A stretch of DNA of 64,000 bases from Limnoperna fortunei (lineage: Eukaryota; Mollusca; Bivalvia; Mytilida; Modiolidae), in NCBI GenBank assembly GCA_944474755.1, contig OX104115.1, forward strand, positions 35,971,080 through 36,035,079, written 5' to 3'. Numbering within the stretch: the stretch's first letter is position 1; every line of letters begins with the position of its first letter. Shown one piece after another: positions 15,201 to 63,715 of the stretch. The notes under the pieces were generated by a model. That model was given only the letters and a program-made list of their open reading frames with translations. It did no database searches and had not been told where the DNA came from. Position numbers and translations under genes: made by a program.

Positions 15201-18200
15201 GCAAAGGTGTTTGGAGTGATTTTATAGGTGTTATATGGTTCTTAATTGTATTGCAAAGGTCTCAAGAGTGAGTTTAGATATGTAATATGGCTTTTAATTG
15301 TATTGCAAAGGTCTCAGGAGTGATTTTGCATGTGAAATATGGTTTTTAATTTTACTCCTAGGGTCTCAGGAGTGATTTTATATATGTAATTTGGTTTTTA
15401 ATTGTATTGCAAAGGTCTCAAGAGTGATTTTGCATGTGGAATATGTTTTAGTTGTATTTCAAAGATGTGATTTTATAGGTGTAATAATGGTTTTTAATTG
15501 TATCACAAAGTTCTCGGGACTGATTTTGCATGTGAAATATGGTTTTTAATTGTATCCCAAAGGTCTGAGGAGTGATTTTATTTGTGTAACATGGTTTTTA
15601 ATTGTATCAAAAAAGTCTTGGGAGTGATTTCATATGTGTATTATGGTTTTTAATTGTATCCCAAAGGTCTGATGAGTGATTTTATATGTGTAATATGGTT
15701 TTCAATTGTATCAAAAAGGTCTCGGGAGAGATTTCATCTGTGTAATATGGTTTTTAATTGTCTTGCGAGGGTCTCAGGAGTGATTTTATATGTGTAATAT
15801 GGTTTTTAATTGTATCATAAAGGTGTTTATAGTGATTTGATAGGTGTTATATGGTTTTTAATTGTATCGCAAAGGTCTCAGGAGTGATTTTATATATGCA
15901 ATATGGTTTTTAATTGTATCACAAAGGTCTCGAGAGTTATTTCATATGTGTAGTATGGTTTTTAATTGTCTTTCTAGGGTTTCAGGAGTGATTTTATATG
16001 TGTAATATAGTTTTTAATTGTATCACAAAGGTGTTTATAGTGATTTTATAGATGTAATATGGTTTTTAATTGTATTGCAAAGGTCTCAGGAGTGATTTTG
16101 CATGTGAAATATGGTTTTAATTGTATTGCTAAGGTCTAAGGAGTGATTTTATATATGTTATATGGTTTTCAATTGTATTGCAAAGGTCTAAGGATTGATT
16201 TTGCATGTGAAATATAGTTTTTAGTTGTATCCCAAAGGTCTGAGGAGTGATTTTATATATGCAATATGGTTTTTAATTGTATCAAAAAGGTTTCGGGAGT
16301 GATAACATATGTGTTATATGTTTTTTTTATTGTCTTGCTAGGGTCTCAGGAGTGATTTTATATGTGTAATTTGGTTTTAATTGTATCGCAAAGGTGTTTG
16401 AAGTGACTTTATAGGTGTCATATGGTTCTTAATTGTATTGCAAAGGTCTCAGGAGTGATTTTATATATGTAATATGGTTTTTAATTGTATTGCATAGGTC
16501 TCAGGATTGATTTTGAATGTGGAATGTGGTTTTGAATTGATTGCAAAGGTGTTGGGAGTGATTTTATAGGTGTTATATGGTTTTTAATTGTATCGCAAAG
16601 GTCCCAGGAGTGATTTTATATGTGCAATATGACTTTTAGTTGTATCACAACGGTTTAAGGAGTGATTATATAGATGTAATATGGTTTTTAATTGTAATGC
16701 AAAGTTCTCAGGAGTGATTTTGCATGTGAAATATGGTTTTTAATTGTATTGCTAGGGTCTTAGGATTGATTTTATATATGTAATATGATTTTTAATTGTA
16801 TTGCAAAGGTCTAAGGAGTGATTTTGCATGTGAAATATGGTTTTTGATTGTGTCGCAAAGGTCTCAGGAGTGATTTTATATATGTAACATGGTTTTTAAT
16901 TGTATTGAAAAGGCTTCAAGAGTGATTTTGCCTGTGAAATGTGATTTTTAATTGTACTTCTAGGGTCTCAGCAGTGATTTTATATATGTAATATGGTTTT
17001 TAATTGTATTCCTAGGGTCTGAGGAGTGATTTTATATATGTGATTTGGTTTTTAATTGTATTGCAAAGGTCTCAGGAGTGATTTTGCATGTGGAATATGT
17101 TTTAGTTGTATTTCAAAGATGTGATTTTATAGGTGTAATAATGGTTTTTAATTGTCTTGCTAGGGTTTCAGGAGTGATTGTATATGTGTAATATGGTTTT
17201 TAATTGTATCACAAAGGTGTTTATAGTGATTTTATAGATGTAATATGGTTTTAAATTGTATTGCAAAGGTCTCAGGAGTGATTTTGCATGTGAAATATGG
17301 TTTTAATTGTATTGCTAGGGTCTAAGGAGTGATTTTATATATGTTATATGGTTTTTAATTGTATTGCAAAGGTCTAAGGATTGATTTTGCATGTGAAATA
17401 TAGTTTTTAATTGTATCCCAAAGGTCTGAGGAGTGATTTTATATGTGTAATATTGTTTTTAATTGTATCAAAAAGGCCTCGGGAGTGATTACACATGTGT
17501 AATATGGTTTTTTATTGTCTTGCTAGGGTCTCAGGAATGATTTTATATGTGTAATATGGTTTTAATTGTATCGCAAAGGTGTTTGGAGTGATTTTATAGG
17601 TGTTATATGGTTCTTAATTGTATTGCAAAGGTCTCAAGAGTGAGTTTAGATATGTAATATGGCTTTTAATTGTATTGCAAAGGTCTCAGGACTGATTTTG
17701 CATGTGGAATAGGGTTTTTAATTTGATTGCAAAGGTGTAAGTAGTGATTTTATAGGTGTAATAATGGTTTTTAATTGTATCACAAATTTCTAAGGTGTGA
17801 TTTTGCATGTGAAATATGGCTTTTAATTGTATTGCGTGTGGAATATGGTTTTTAGTTGTATTGCAAACGTGTTAGAAGTGATCTTATAGGTGTAATAATG
17901 GTTTGTAATTGTATCACAAAGTTCTCGGGAGTGATTTTGCATGTGAAATATGGTTTTTAATTGTATTGCCAATGGTCTGAGGAGTGATTTTATATGTGTA
18001 ATATGGTTTTTAATTGTATCAAAAAAGTCTCGGGAGTGATTTCATATGTGTAATATGGTTTTTAATTGTATCCCAAAGGTCTGAGGAGTGATTTTATATG
18101 TGTAATATGGTTTTTAATTGTATCAAAAAGGTCTCGGGAGTGATTTCTTATGTGTAATATGGTTTTTATTTGTATTGCTAGAGTCTCAGCAGTGATTTTC

Positions 18201-21200
18201 TATATGTAATGTGGTTTTTAATTGTATTGCAAAGGTGTTTGTGGTGATTTTATAGGTGTTATATGGTTTTTAATTGTATCGCAAAGGTCTCAGGAGTGAT
18301 TTTATATATGCAATATGGTTTTTAATTGTATCACAAAGGTGTTAGGAGTGATTTTATAGATGTAATATGGTTTTTAATTGTATTGCAAAGGTCTCAGGAG
18401 TGATTTTGCATGTCAAACATGGCTTTTAATTGTATCCCAAAGGTCTGAGGAGTGATTTTATATATATTTAATTGTATCAAAAAGGTTTCGGGAGTGATAA
18501 CATATGTGTAATTTGGTTTTAATTGTATCGCAAAGGTGTTTGAAGTGAATTTATAGGTGTCATATGGTTCTTAATTGTATTGCAAAGGTCTCAGGAGTGA
18601 TTTTATATATGTAATATGGTTTTTAATTGTATTGCATAGGTCTCAGGATTGATTTTGAATGTGGAATGTGGTTTTGAATTGATTGCAAAGGTGTTGGGAG
18701 TGATTTTATAGGTCTAATAATGGTTTTTACTTGTATCACAATGTTCTCGGAAGTGATTTTGCATGTTAAATATGGTTTTTAATTGTATCCCAAAGGTCTG
18801 TGGAGTGATTTTATATGTGTAATATGGTTTTTAGTTGTATCAAAAAAGTCTCGGGAGTGATTTCATATATATAATATGGTTTTTAATTGTCTTGCTAGGG
18901 TCTCAGGAGTGGTTTTATATGTGTAATATGGTTTTTAATTGTATCGCAAAGGTGTTTGGAGTGATTTTATAGGTGTTATATGGTTTTTAATTGTATCGCA
19001 AAGGTCCCAAGAGTGATTTTATATGTGCAATATGACTTTTAGTTGTATCACAACGGTTTAAGGAGTGATTATATAGATGTAATATGGTTTTTAATTGTAA
19101 TGCAAAGTTCTCAGGAGTCATTTTGCATGTGAAATATGGTTTTTAATTGTATTGCTAGGGTCTTAGGATTGATTTTATATATGTAATATGATTTTTAATT
19201 GTATTGCAAAGGTCTAAGGAGTGATTTTGCATGTGAAATATGGTTTTTAATTGTGTTGCAAGGGTCTCAGGAGTGATTTTATATATGTAACATGGTTTTT
19301 AATTGTATTGAAAAGGCTTCAAGAGTGATTTTGCCTGTGAAATATGATTTTTAATTGTACTTCTAGGGTCTCAGCAGTGATTTTATATATGTAATATGGT
19401 TTTAATTGTATCACAAAGGTGTTAGGAGTGATTTAAAATTGTAATATCGTTTTTAATTGTACTGCTAGAGTCTCACGAGTGATTTTCTATATGTAATATG
19501 GTTTTTAATTGTATAGCAAAGTGTTTGGAGTGATTTTATAGGTGTAATATGGTTTTTAATTGTATCACAAAGGTTTCAGGAGTGATTTTATATATGCAAT
19601 ATGGTTTTTAATTGTATCACAACGGTGTTAGGAGTGATTTTATAGGTGTAATAATGGTTTTTAATTGTATCCCAAAGGTCTGAGGAGTGATTTATATGTG
19701 TAATATGGTTTTTAATTATATCAAAAAGGTCTCGGGAGTGATTTCATAGGTGTAATATGGTTTTTAATTGTCTTGCTAGGGACTCAGGAGTGATTTTTTG
19801 TGTGTAATATGGTTTTTAATAGTATCGCAAAGTAAAAGGAGTGATTTCATGTGTAATATGGTTTTAATTGTATTGCTAGGGTCTCATGAGTGATTTTATA
19901 TATGTAATATGGTTTTTAATTTCATTGCAAAGGTCGCAGGAGTGATTTTGCATTTGGCATATGGTTTTTAGTTGCATTGCAAAGGTGTTATGAGTTATTT
20001 TATAGGTGTAATAATGGTTTTTAATTGTATCACAAAGTTCTCGGGAGTGATTTTGCATGTGAAATATGGTTTTTAATTCTATCCCAACGGTCTGAGGAGT
20101 GATTTTATATTTGTAATATGGTTTTTAATTGTATCAAAAAAGTATCGGGAGTGATTTCATATGTGTAATATGGTTTTTAATTGTATCCCAAAGGTCTGAG
20201 GAGTGATTTTATATGTGCAATATGGTTTTTAATTGTATCAAAAAGGTCTCGGGGGTGATTTCATATGTGTAATATGGTTTTTAATTGTCTTGCTAGGGTC
20301 TCATGAGTGATTTTAGATGTGTAATGTGGTTTTTAATTGTATCGCAAAGGTGTTTGGAGGGATTTTATAGGTGATATATAGTTTTTAATTGTATCGCAAA
20401 GGTCTCAGGAGTGATTTTGCATGTGAAATATGGTTTTTAATTGTATTGCTAGGGTCTCAGGAGTGATTTTATATATAAATATGATTTTAATTGTATTGCA
20501 AAGGTCTCAGGATTTATTTTGCATGTGAAAAATGGTTTTTAATTGTATTGCTAGGGTCTCACGAGTGATTTCATATATGTAATATGATTTTTAATTGTAT
20601 TGAAAAGGTCTCAAGAGTTATTTTATCGGTGTATTATAGTTTTTAATTGTATTGCAAAGATCTGAGGAGTGATTTTGAATGCAAAATATGGTGTTTAATT
20701 GTATTGCCAGAGTCTCGGGAGTGATTTTCTATATGTAATATCGTTTTCAGTTGTATCGCAAAGGTGTTTGGAGGGATTTAATATGTGATATATGGTTTTT
20801 AATTGTATGGCAAAGGTCTCAGGAGTGATTTTATATATGCAATATGGTTTTTAATTGTATCACAACGATGTTTGGAGTGATTTTATAGATGTAATATGGT
20901 CTTTAATTGTATTGGAAAGGTCTCAGGAATGATTTTGCATGTGAAATATGGTTTTTAATTGTATTCCTAGGGTGTCAGGAGTGATTTTATATATGTAATT
21001 TGGTTTTTAATTGTATCCCAAAGGTCTGAGGAGTGATTTTATATGTGTAATATGGTTTTTAATTGTATCAAAAAAGTCTCGGGAGTGATTTTATATGTGT
21101 AATATGGTTTTTAATTGTATCCCAAAGGTCTGATGAGTGATTTTATATGTGTAATATGGTTTTTAATTGTATCAAAAAGGTCTTGGGAGAGATTTGATAT

Positions 21201-21676
21201 GTGTAATATGGTTTTTAATTGTCTTGCCAGGGTCTCAGGAGTGATTTTATATGTGTAATATGGTTTTTAATTGTATCACAAAGGTGTTTATGGTGATTTG
21301 ATAGGTGTTATATGGTTTTTAATTGTATCGCAAAGGTCTCAGGAGTGATTTTATATATGCAATATGGTTTTTAATTGTATCACAAAGGTCTCGAGAGTTA
21401 TTTCATATGTGTAGTATGGTTTTTAATTGTCTTGCTAGGGTTTCAGGAGTGATTTTATATGTGTAATATGGTTTTTAATTGTATCACAAAGGTGTTTATA
21501 GTGATTTTATAGATGTAATATGGTTTTTAATTGTATTGCAAAGGTCTCAGGAGTGATTTTGCATGTGAAATATGGTTTTAATTGTATTGCTAGGGTCTAA
21601 GGAGTGATTTTATATATGTTATATGGTTTTTAATTGTATTGCAAAGGTCTAAGGATTGATTTTGCATGTGTAAAAT
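3256..21676. repeat. Main 52-bp satellite array with higher-order repeats
   Basis: About 354 head-to-tail monomers. Monomer subtypes differ at fixed places: GGTCTCAGGAG, GGTGTTAGGAG, GGTCTGAGGAG or GGTCTCGGGAG at one point, and GCATGTGAAATATGG, TATATGTAATATGG or AGGTGTAATATGG at another. Ordered runs of subtypes recur at long range: a marker near 10805 recurs about 2.38 kb later (13185) and about 9.07 kb later (19876), and the GTGTTTGTGGTG marker recurs at 9151 and 18234. These are higher-order repeats. Because 3 x 52 is 156, open frames cycle through the array and give repeated MQNHS-like peptides on the minus strand; they are not genes. The array ends abruptly near 21676. Confidence 0.97.
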
Positions 21677-22309
21677 AAGCATCAATTTAACAATGATTTT
21701 TATCGATATACTAGTACTACTATTAGTATAGTATCCAAATTAACAAGTATATACAATCTTTTTCTATATAAAACCATTGAAACCAGTAAAAGAGAGAAAA
21801 ATGTGACATTTACACTATACCCGAAATAATGTATTGTGAATTAATAATACTAGTATTAAATTAACATAAGTACTGTACAATAAATAGTTTTTTTAATACA
21901 TAGTGCATTTCCAAATTTGCTTTTCTTTTAATTTGAACCACTGTGTTCATTTTCCTACATACAATGAGTTTTCTTTATCATTTTTTATCTACGTAAAAAT
22001 AAGAACGGTTAATGTACATGTATGGTATGAACTTCTCACTTTCCCCATGACACCATGGAGATGGGTAGCAAAATTTATAATGTTATAGATATTACATCAA
22101 TATGTATTTCAATTTTTTACCTCAGACAAGGCCATCATCATGTTTTTTCTCTGTTGGTATGATGTTTACACGTTGGCATTTGCTGTTTACACAAGTTTTT
22201 ATACATTTTACACAGTTTTGCTGAGTAATAAGGATGTTCATATTCCTTGCAGGCTGATCGTCAGTCGGCAAGTATAGCCAATTCACCAACCCTCCGTCCA
22301 TCTTTTCAC
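21677..22309. other. Unassigned AT-rich sequence right of the satellite
   Basis: Begins exactly where the last monomer breaks off. It contains a short reading frame (about 21903-22088) with no recognisable domain or start context. I see no RNA gene, repeat family or splice-bounded exon here. Confidence 0.5.
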
Positions 22310-22625
22310 TCATCTAAAGCTAGGGTTAAGTGATGATGATGATGATGATGGGGTTTTTTTACGTCCCACACTGATAAATTAATTCCCTCGGTCGGACGGT
22401 TGTTATGGTTAGTTGTCCATGGACTCCACCATGGTGGTTTTGTCAAAGCCCGGCCTTCGGGATACCTGGTCGAAGTACTCAGCAGCATATGTCATACTAA
22501 CGGCCGGGCTGTTCCGATGTAACGTTGGCCTACTTCAGTACCCCACATGGGTAGAAGCGTCCCCACTCTGACCGTCTTGGAGGTCTTACATCTGCAGAGT
22601 GTAGGTTTAGTAATTTCCTTTATCA
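22310..22625. repeat. GC-richer island, possible dispersed repeat
   Basis: Starts with a GATGAT microsatellite (about 22333-22350) followed by roughly 250 bases that are distinctly less AT-rich than the surroundings, with motifs such as CCCGGCCTTCGGGATACC and CCGGGCTGTTCCGATG. The microsatellite head and sharp compositional edge look like a SINE-type insertion. I see no clear tRNA A and B boxes, so the family is unknown. Confidence 0.35.
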
Positions 22626-24562
22626 TTAACTACTTCTTGTTTAGCACAGCGGGATATATCAGGTGTGGTCAGTTGGCATAATAATCTTTTGTAGCAAAGC
22701 GACTTTCCTATAACTACCCAGCGCTTTTGACAGATATTTTCTTCTTCTTTTCATAAGACGAAAACACAATCTTACGTCTAGGCACGGAATAAGACTAAAA
22801 AGGTTAAAATCTTATCAAAATTCTTGTCTGACGACATCCCGTGTTTATTCCGGAAGTTGGCGGGTATTTACCGTAAATGTCGTATTTTCTTTGAAAATCA
22901 AGTTATTTGTTTAAACATCTGATTTCTTTATATACTATTATTTAATTCATAACAAATCTTTTGTATTTCGTGGATTTCTTTAGTCTATGTTAATTTTTGT
23001 GAAGTTTTACTGATAACTACATCAATAATTTTACGGTGCGCAAAGCATAACAAAAATACGACCCGCGAACATCAGAAAATTAACAAATCAATTAACATAA
23101 TTGTTGTGTAAACAGCGGATTAGTGGTCATTTGATGAACTAATGTGAAGAAAATCGTGCTAATTGAATACCGTAACAACCATTCCGTTGTGATTCCAGTG
23201 ATTTACATGTTATACGACTTTCTTAGGATGCAACACACCATATTCGGTGTTCTCAGTGCTTTTCATGTAGTAAACGTAATTAAACAGAGATACGAATGCC
23301 AATAAAGGCCGGTAAATAAACCCATAACGAACAGCTGGTTATGAAAACGGCAATAATTATCATCACGTATCAATAATGATCGGTCTTAAACAAGAAACGG
23401 ATAAAAAATTGCGACACTGATATCAAGATTGACCATGACTGCTTATATATGCAACTTTGGACATCAAAGTGCCGGCAGTGATTCACTCCCGCTCTGCTAC
23501 ATTACGAGTAATGGAACTAAATAAGTACCTTCGCAAAAAAGCGAGGGTATGATTATTCGTTATACATGCAGTCATGAAGCTCTTCCAAAATGCAAAATTA
23601 CTCTACATGTGACATATTTAATGTAGACCAAACTGGGCTTTATACATATTAAACTTTACTGATACAAAAGTCTGAAATAGTCCTCCCTCTTTATACCGCA
23701 ACCCTCTTATAATGCCAAATAAAGTCCAAAAGGTGGCGTTAAAACGAGGAAGCACTGTAATCCTGTTTTGCCCAATTTACAGTCAATGTTTAATGTTATT
23801 GGTATATGAATTCTTTAACTTTACTTTTATCGAAAATACAATTCACTTCCATTTGTTTAGTTTCAAGAGGTTCTGCTAATACTCCACTCAACAACAGATC
23901 ATGTATGTAATTTAGAGATGTCTTTTTTCCAAACGACAGTAATATTATAAAAGCCGATGTTTGGAACACATCTGTACTTTTCCCGGTAATTAAATAAAAA
24001 CCGATACACACTGTAAAATATGACTTACATTAGAAGTGACTTTCAATCTCTGCAAATTAAGTGGGTAATGAAATTAATCACTTCGAACGATGAAAACTGG
24101 ACATATCCTTACCATAATAAGTTGTTCAATATATAAATCGTTTTACGTATACGTAAGCCTAAGTAAAACGATTGACGTCTTCAAAATATTCATTAGCGAA
24201 TTTATGACATATTTACATATAATGTTGCAGAGAAATACAAACTTACCCACAATTATTAGACATTTCCAAAATAATCTTTAACATCCAGCCAGATCAAAAC
24301 AAGTGAAACAAATATATCTTCCCCATACTGAATAACAGTAATTTGTCATGCTCCAAAGCTCTCATATAGAACATGAATACAACTATTGTTACACTTTATG
24401 CTCGCGCTTCTTGACATTAGCATAAAGTAACACTCGATGAATTAGGTCAACACACGTTTCTAAATTGTACTTTTAATCAAGTCAAAGTCTTTTTGACCTT
24501 AAATAGTAATGTAAAATTGTAACTGTGCTATATTGTGATCATTAGTATTTTACACATCTAAA
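22626..24562. other. Unassigned, apparently single-copy sequence
   Basis: AT-rich with no repeat match inside this window. Frames of 60-70 codons (about 23796-24011 minus, 24090-24281 plus) have no recognisable motif and no splice context. If the micro-exon gene has a 5' exon or promoter in the window, this is one place it could be, but nothing here shows it directly. Confidence 0.4.
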
Positions 24563-25084
24563 CGTTATTATTATTTTCAATAACGAACATTAAAATTTCA
24601 AATAAATTGTATTTATTTTGAAACTATCAATTCATTAAAACCATGAACATGTTTTAAATTAAATATAAACATAAACAATTTGAAATACTTTCTTCGTCTA
24701 TTTTGTTATATGTAAATCTACAATATTCAGGTTCCAGTACAAATAAATATGATTTATTTGAACACTCTCCAAATTTTATAAACACATATGAAATTTTTCT
24801 ATTTTAGTACCTAAAACGTTTTTTAAATGTATGTTTTATCCTAAAGTCTTTGAACATCCCTAAATTGTCTTCATTTGATACAAAAACTGAATAGCTGTTT
24901 ACAGAGCAAACTGGATAAAACTGAATAATCTTGCATAAAATCTTTATTTGATGGCACAATATTTGTTTGGAAATACAGACATTTCATATCCTAGGTTTTA
25001 AATTGCATATATAATGTCTCACGACTGATATAACATCTCTCAGTTAGGTCAAAGAAGTCAATTATAGTATGCTATGGTTTAATA

Positions 25085-26092
25085 TTGCATCTTGTAAGGT
25101 CTCAGGAGTGATTTTGTATGTGAAATATGGTTTTTAATTGTATCGGAAAGGTCTCAGGAGTGATTTTATATGTGTAATATAGTTTTAATTGTATAGCTAG
25201 GGTCTCAGGAGTGATTTTGTAATTGAAATATGGTGTTTACTTGTATTGCTAGGGTCTCAGGAGTGATTTTGTATGTGAAATATGGTTTTTAATTGTATTG
25301 CAAAAGTCTCAGGAGTGATTTTGCATGTGAAATATGGTTTTTAATTGTATTGCTAGGGCCTCAGGAGTGATTTTATATATGTAATATGGTTTTTAATTGT
25401 ATCACAAAGGTCTCAGGGGTGATTTTATATGTGTAATATGGTTTTTAATTGTATTGCTAGGGTCTAAGGACTGATTTTATATATGTAATATGGTTTTTGA
25501 TTGTATCACAAAGGTCTCAGGAGTGATTTTGCATATGAAATATGCTTTTTAATTGTATTGCTATTGTCTTAGGACTGATTTTATATATGTAATATGGTTT
25601 TTAATTGTATCGCAAAGGTCTCAGGAGTGATTTTATATGTGTAATATGGTTTTTAATTGTATCGCAAAAGTCTCAGGATGTGATTTTATATGTCAAATAT
25701 AGTTTTTAATTGTATAGCAAAGGTCTCAGGGGTGATTTTATGAGGAATATAGTTTTTAATTGTATTGCTAGGGTCTCAGGAGTGATATTGTATGTGAAAT
25801 ATGGTTTTTAATTGTATTGCTAGGGTCTCAGGACAGATTTTATATGTGTAATATGGTTTTTAATTGTATTGCTAAGGTCTCAGTAGTGAAATTGTATGTG
25901 TTATATGGTTGTTAACTGTATAGGTAAGGTCTCAGGATTGATTTTATATTTGTATTATGTATCAGGAGTGATTTTCATGTTTAATTTAGCTATTAATTGT
26001 ACCTCGAAGGTCTCAGTAGTTTTTTTTATGTTAAATATGGTTTTTAATATTCTGGCAAAGGTCTCGGGAGTGATATTACAAATGTGATTTTA
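25085..26092 (+). repeat. Internal 52-bp satellite array of element copy 2
   Basis: About 19 monomers in the same sense as the main array, for example GGTCTCAGGAGTGATTTTGT near 25098. Its orientation relative to the element ends is the same as in copy 1, so the array is a constitutive part of the element. Confidence 0.92.
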
Positions 26093-26244
26093 AATGTGTT
26101 ATTTGAACACCACCTTGATGAACATTTTCCAATAGAGAATTTTTGTAATAAATTACCCCTTAATTTGTGAAACTATAAGGTTTAACAAATACATACCACA
26201 TAATAAATATACAATTGGATTAGTACATTTCATTATATTACATA

Positions 26245-26680
26245 TGGTGTGTTAAGTCCTAATTTTGATTGGTTCGTGTAGGCAATGTCCCCCCCCCAAA
26301 AAAAATATTCTGTGTATATATTCTATATCTAAAGCAAATTTAAGGCTTGTTACTATTTTTAAAGCATATTTAAGGCATGTTACTATTTATAAAGCATATT
26401 TAAGGCTTGTTTCTAAAAATAGATTCGAATGCTTCTATAATTACTATCAATAAGTCAATATTGTATGATGCAATTTATTATTCTAAATTTAAATGAATAG
26501 AGAAAAATTCATATGTATTATAACAATTAAGAACTTTTTACTCTGTCAATGCGTAGTTATATGGACCTGTAGAAAAATATTGACCTCGGACATCGTCCTC
26601 GGGTCAATATGTATCTCCACTGTCCATATAACTACGTATTGACCTCGTAAAAAGTCCTTATTTGATAATATTCTATAAAG
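26245..26680. mobile_element. Probable nested hairpin MITE inside element copy 2
   Basis: Absent from the equivalent place in copy 1 (about 860-900), so it is an insertion. It contains about three copies of a roughly 30-bp repeat with core AAGCATATTTAAGGC (about 26328-26420), and a long hairpin at about 26531-26666 whose outer arms contain TAGTTATATGGAC and GTCCATATAACTA and whose inner arms read ATATTGACCTCGGAC and GTCCTCGGGTCAATAT. Confidence 0.6.
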
Positions 26681-27274
26681 ATTAATTATAAAAGCTTCCT
26701 CGGGAATGTGTAATACATTTGTAATTACTGTTAGTTATCAAATAAAATGGACGATTAAGCTCGTTTCTTTTTACACTGTGATAAAAAATATTTATAGGTC
26801 CATTATTAAAACATTTACATGTTTAGTCCAAAGCACGAACATGAATATTTAATAAAAATACTCAACCCTACACATTTTCTCGTAGGCTTGTTATGTTGTC
26901 ACGTTTTTTGATGTGTGTATTACCTGTTTGAGCTGTCACAAATCATTTAAATGATGATTTAATGACACTAAAGTATATTTGTTTTATTATTTATTCCTTT
27001 TCAATTTTTTATTTGTTTACTATAAACCAGCTTGATTCTCAAGATTTTATTTAAAATGATAGAACGTTTCTTGATTTTTACAAAGCACGATATAGGCGTC
27101 TCCCTTCGTTTTCCCACATACGAACGATTGAAGCGTATAGCTTGCCTCTAATTGGTTAATTTTTAAATGGTTCGTCTGGACGATAAGAGCGTTCGCTCTT
27201 CGTCCGTTCGTATGTCGTTTTTGGTTCGTCTTTTTAACGTTCGTACGGGAACGTTTTACGTTTCATGGGGTGTA

Positions 27275-27760
27275 TTAATCTGACAGTAATCTAATTCAGT
27301 ATTTTTGCATATATCATAAAGGATGACAACGTTACTTGTCATACAGTCGCAGTAAGTAAATTATATAGTAATGTGACAACCATCAATTATATATCTATCC
27401 AGCGGATTTCTGAATTATCAGAAATACAGGGTTAATATAAAATATTTATATATACGTCTAAAAATTAAACCCAACACTGTTAGAATAGGATTTTTAACAC
27501 TGTCAATTTTTTGCTTACCCTCAGAGTGAATCGAACCCACACCGTTGTGACATTATGGCACCAGATAGCTTAGACTCGTGGTCTAGACCCCTCGGCCAAA
27601 TCCGCTATATACACATTTTGCTTCTATAACCGGCTTGAATCGTAGACATAGACATAGTAAATGTGTACTAGCGTGTGACAATGGGATTAGGTCAGCAATT
27701 AGATGGCTACCATTCAGTGTTTCAAAATCAGTCAGCAATCGGTCAAAGTGTTGCGTTTTC
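27275..27760 (-). repeat. tRNA-derived SINE unit, diverged copy
   Basis: Same family as the units at 29132-30800 but more diverged. Read on the minus strand it has an A-box-like stretch (GGCCGAGGGGTCTAGAC) and a B-box-like stretch (GGGTTCGATTCAC), flanked by AT-rich unit sequence. Spacing and the degenerate stems exclude a working tRNA gene. Confidence 0.7.
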
Positions 27761-27910
27761 ATGTATAAGTACTGTAATTGTTTTCAATAACAAATAATTA
27801 CATTCAAATATGTCAACTATGAGGAACTCCGCACATAATTTTGTATGTAGAATGCACTTGTGGATCTATTACTCTTTTATCATTAATCAATGCCTTGTTC
27901 TTCTTTATAG

Positions 27911-63715
<35,805 letters not shown>

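Larger units (their letters stand above)
24563..27272. mobile_element. Satellite-carrying TIR element, inverted copy 2 (5' end lost)
   Basis: Reverse-complement relative of the element at 281-3255. The right terminus at 27249-27272 matches the TIR with one change (CATGGGGTG for CAGGGGGTG), and the ACGAACG-type subterminal zone (about 27118-27248) is conserved. Homology continues leftward to about 24563, then fades before any left TIR, so that end is deleted or decayed. It carries a forward satellite array (about 25085-26092). Relative to copy 1 it has extra sequence at about 26245-26680. No coding capacity is visible. Confidence 0.85.

Noticed and set aside
8737..20058. Minus-strand frames of 60-81 codons with repeated MQNHS-like peptides
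   Set aside because: They come from the 52-bp satellite, whose triple period (156 bp) keeps a frame open; no start context, splice sites or non-repeat sequence.
1..21676. CRISPR-like regular array
   Set aside because: Repeats are contiguous 52-bp monomers without unique spacers, in a eukaryotic context.
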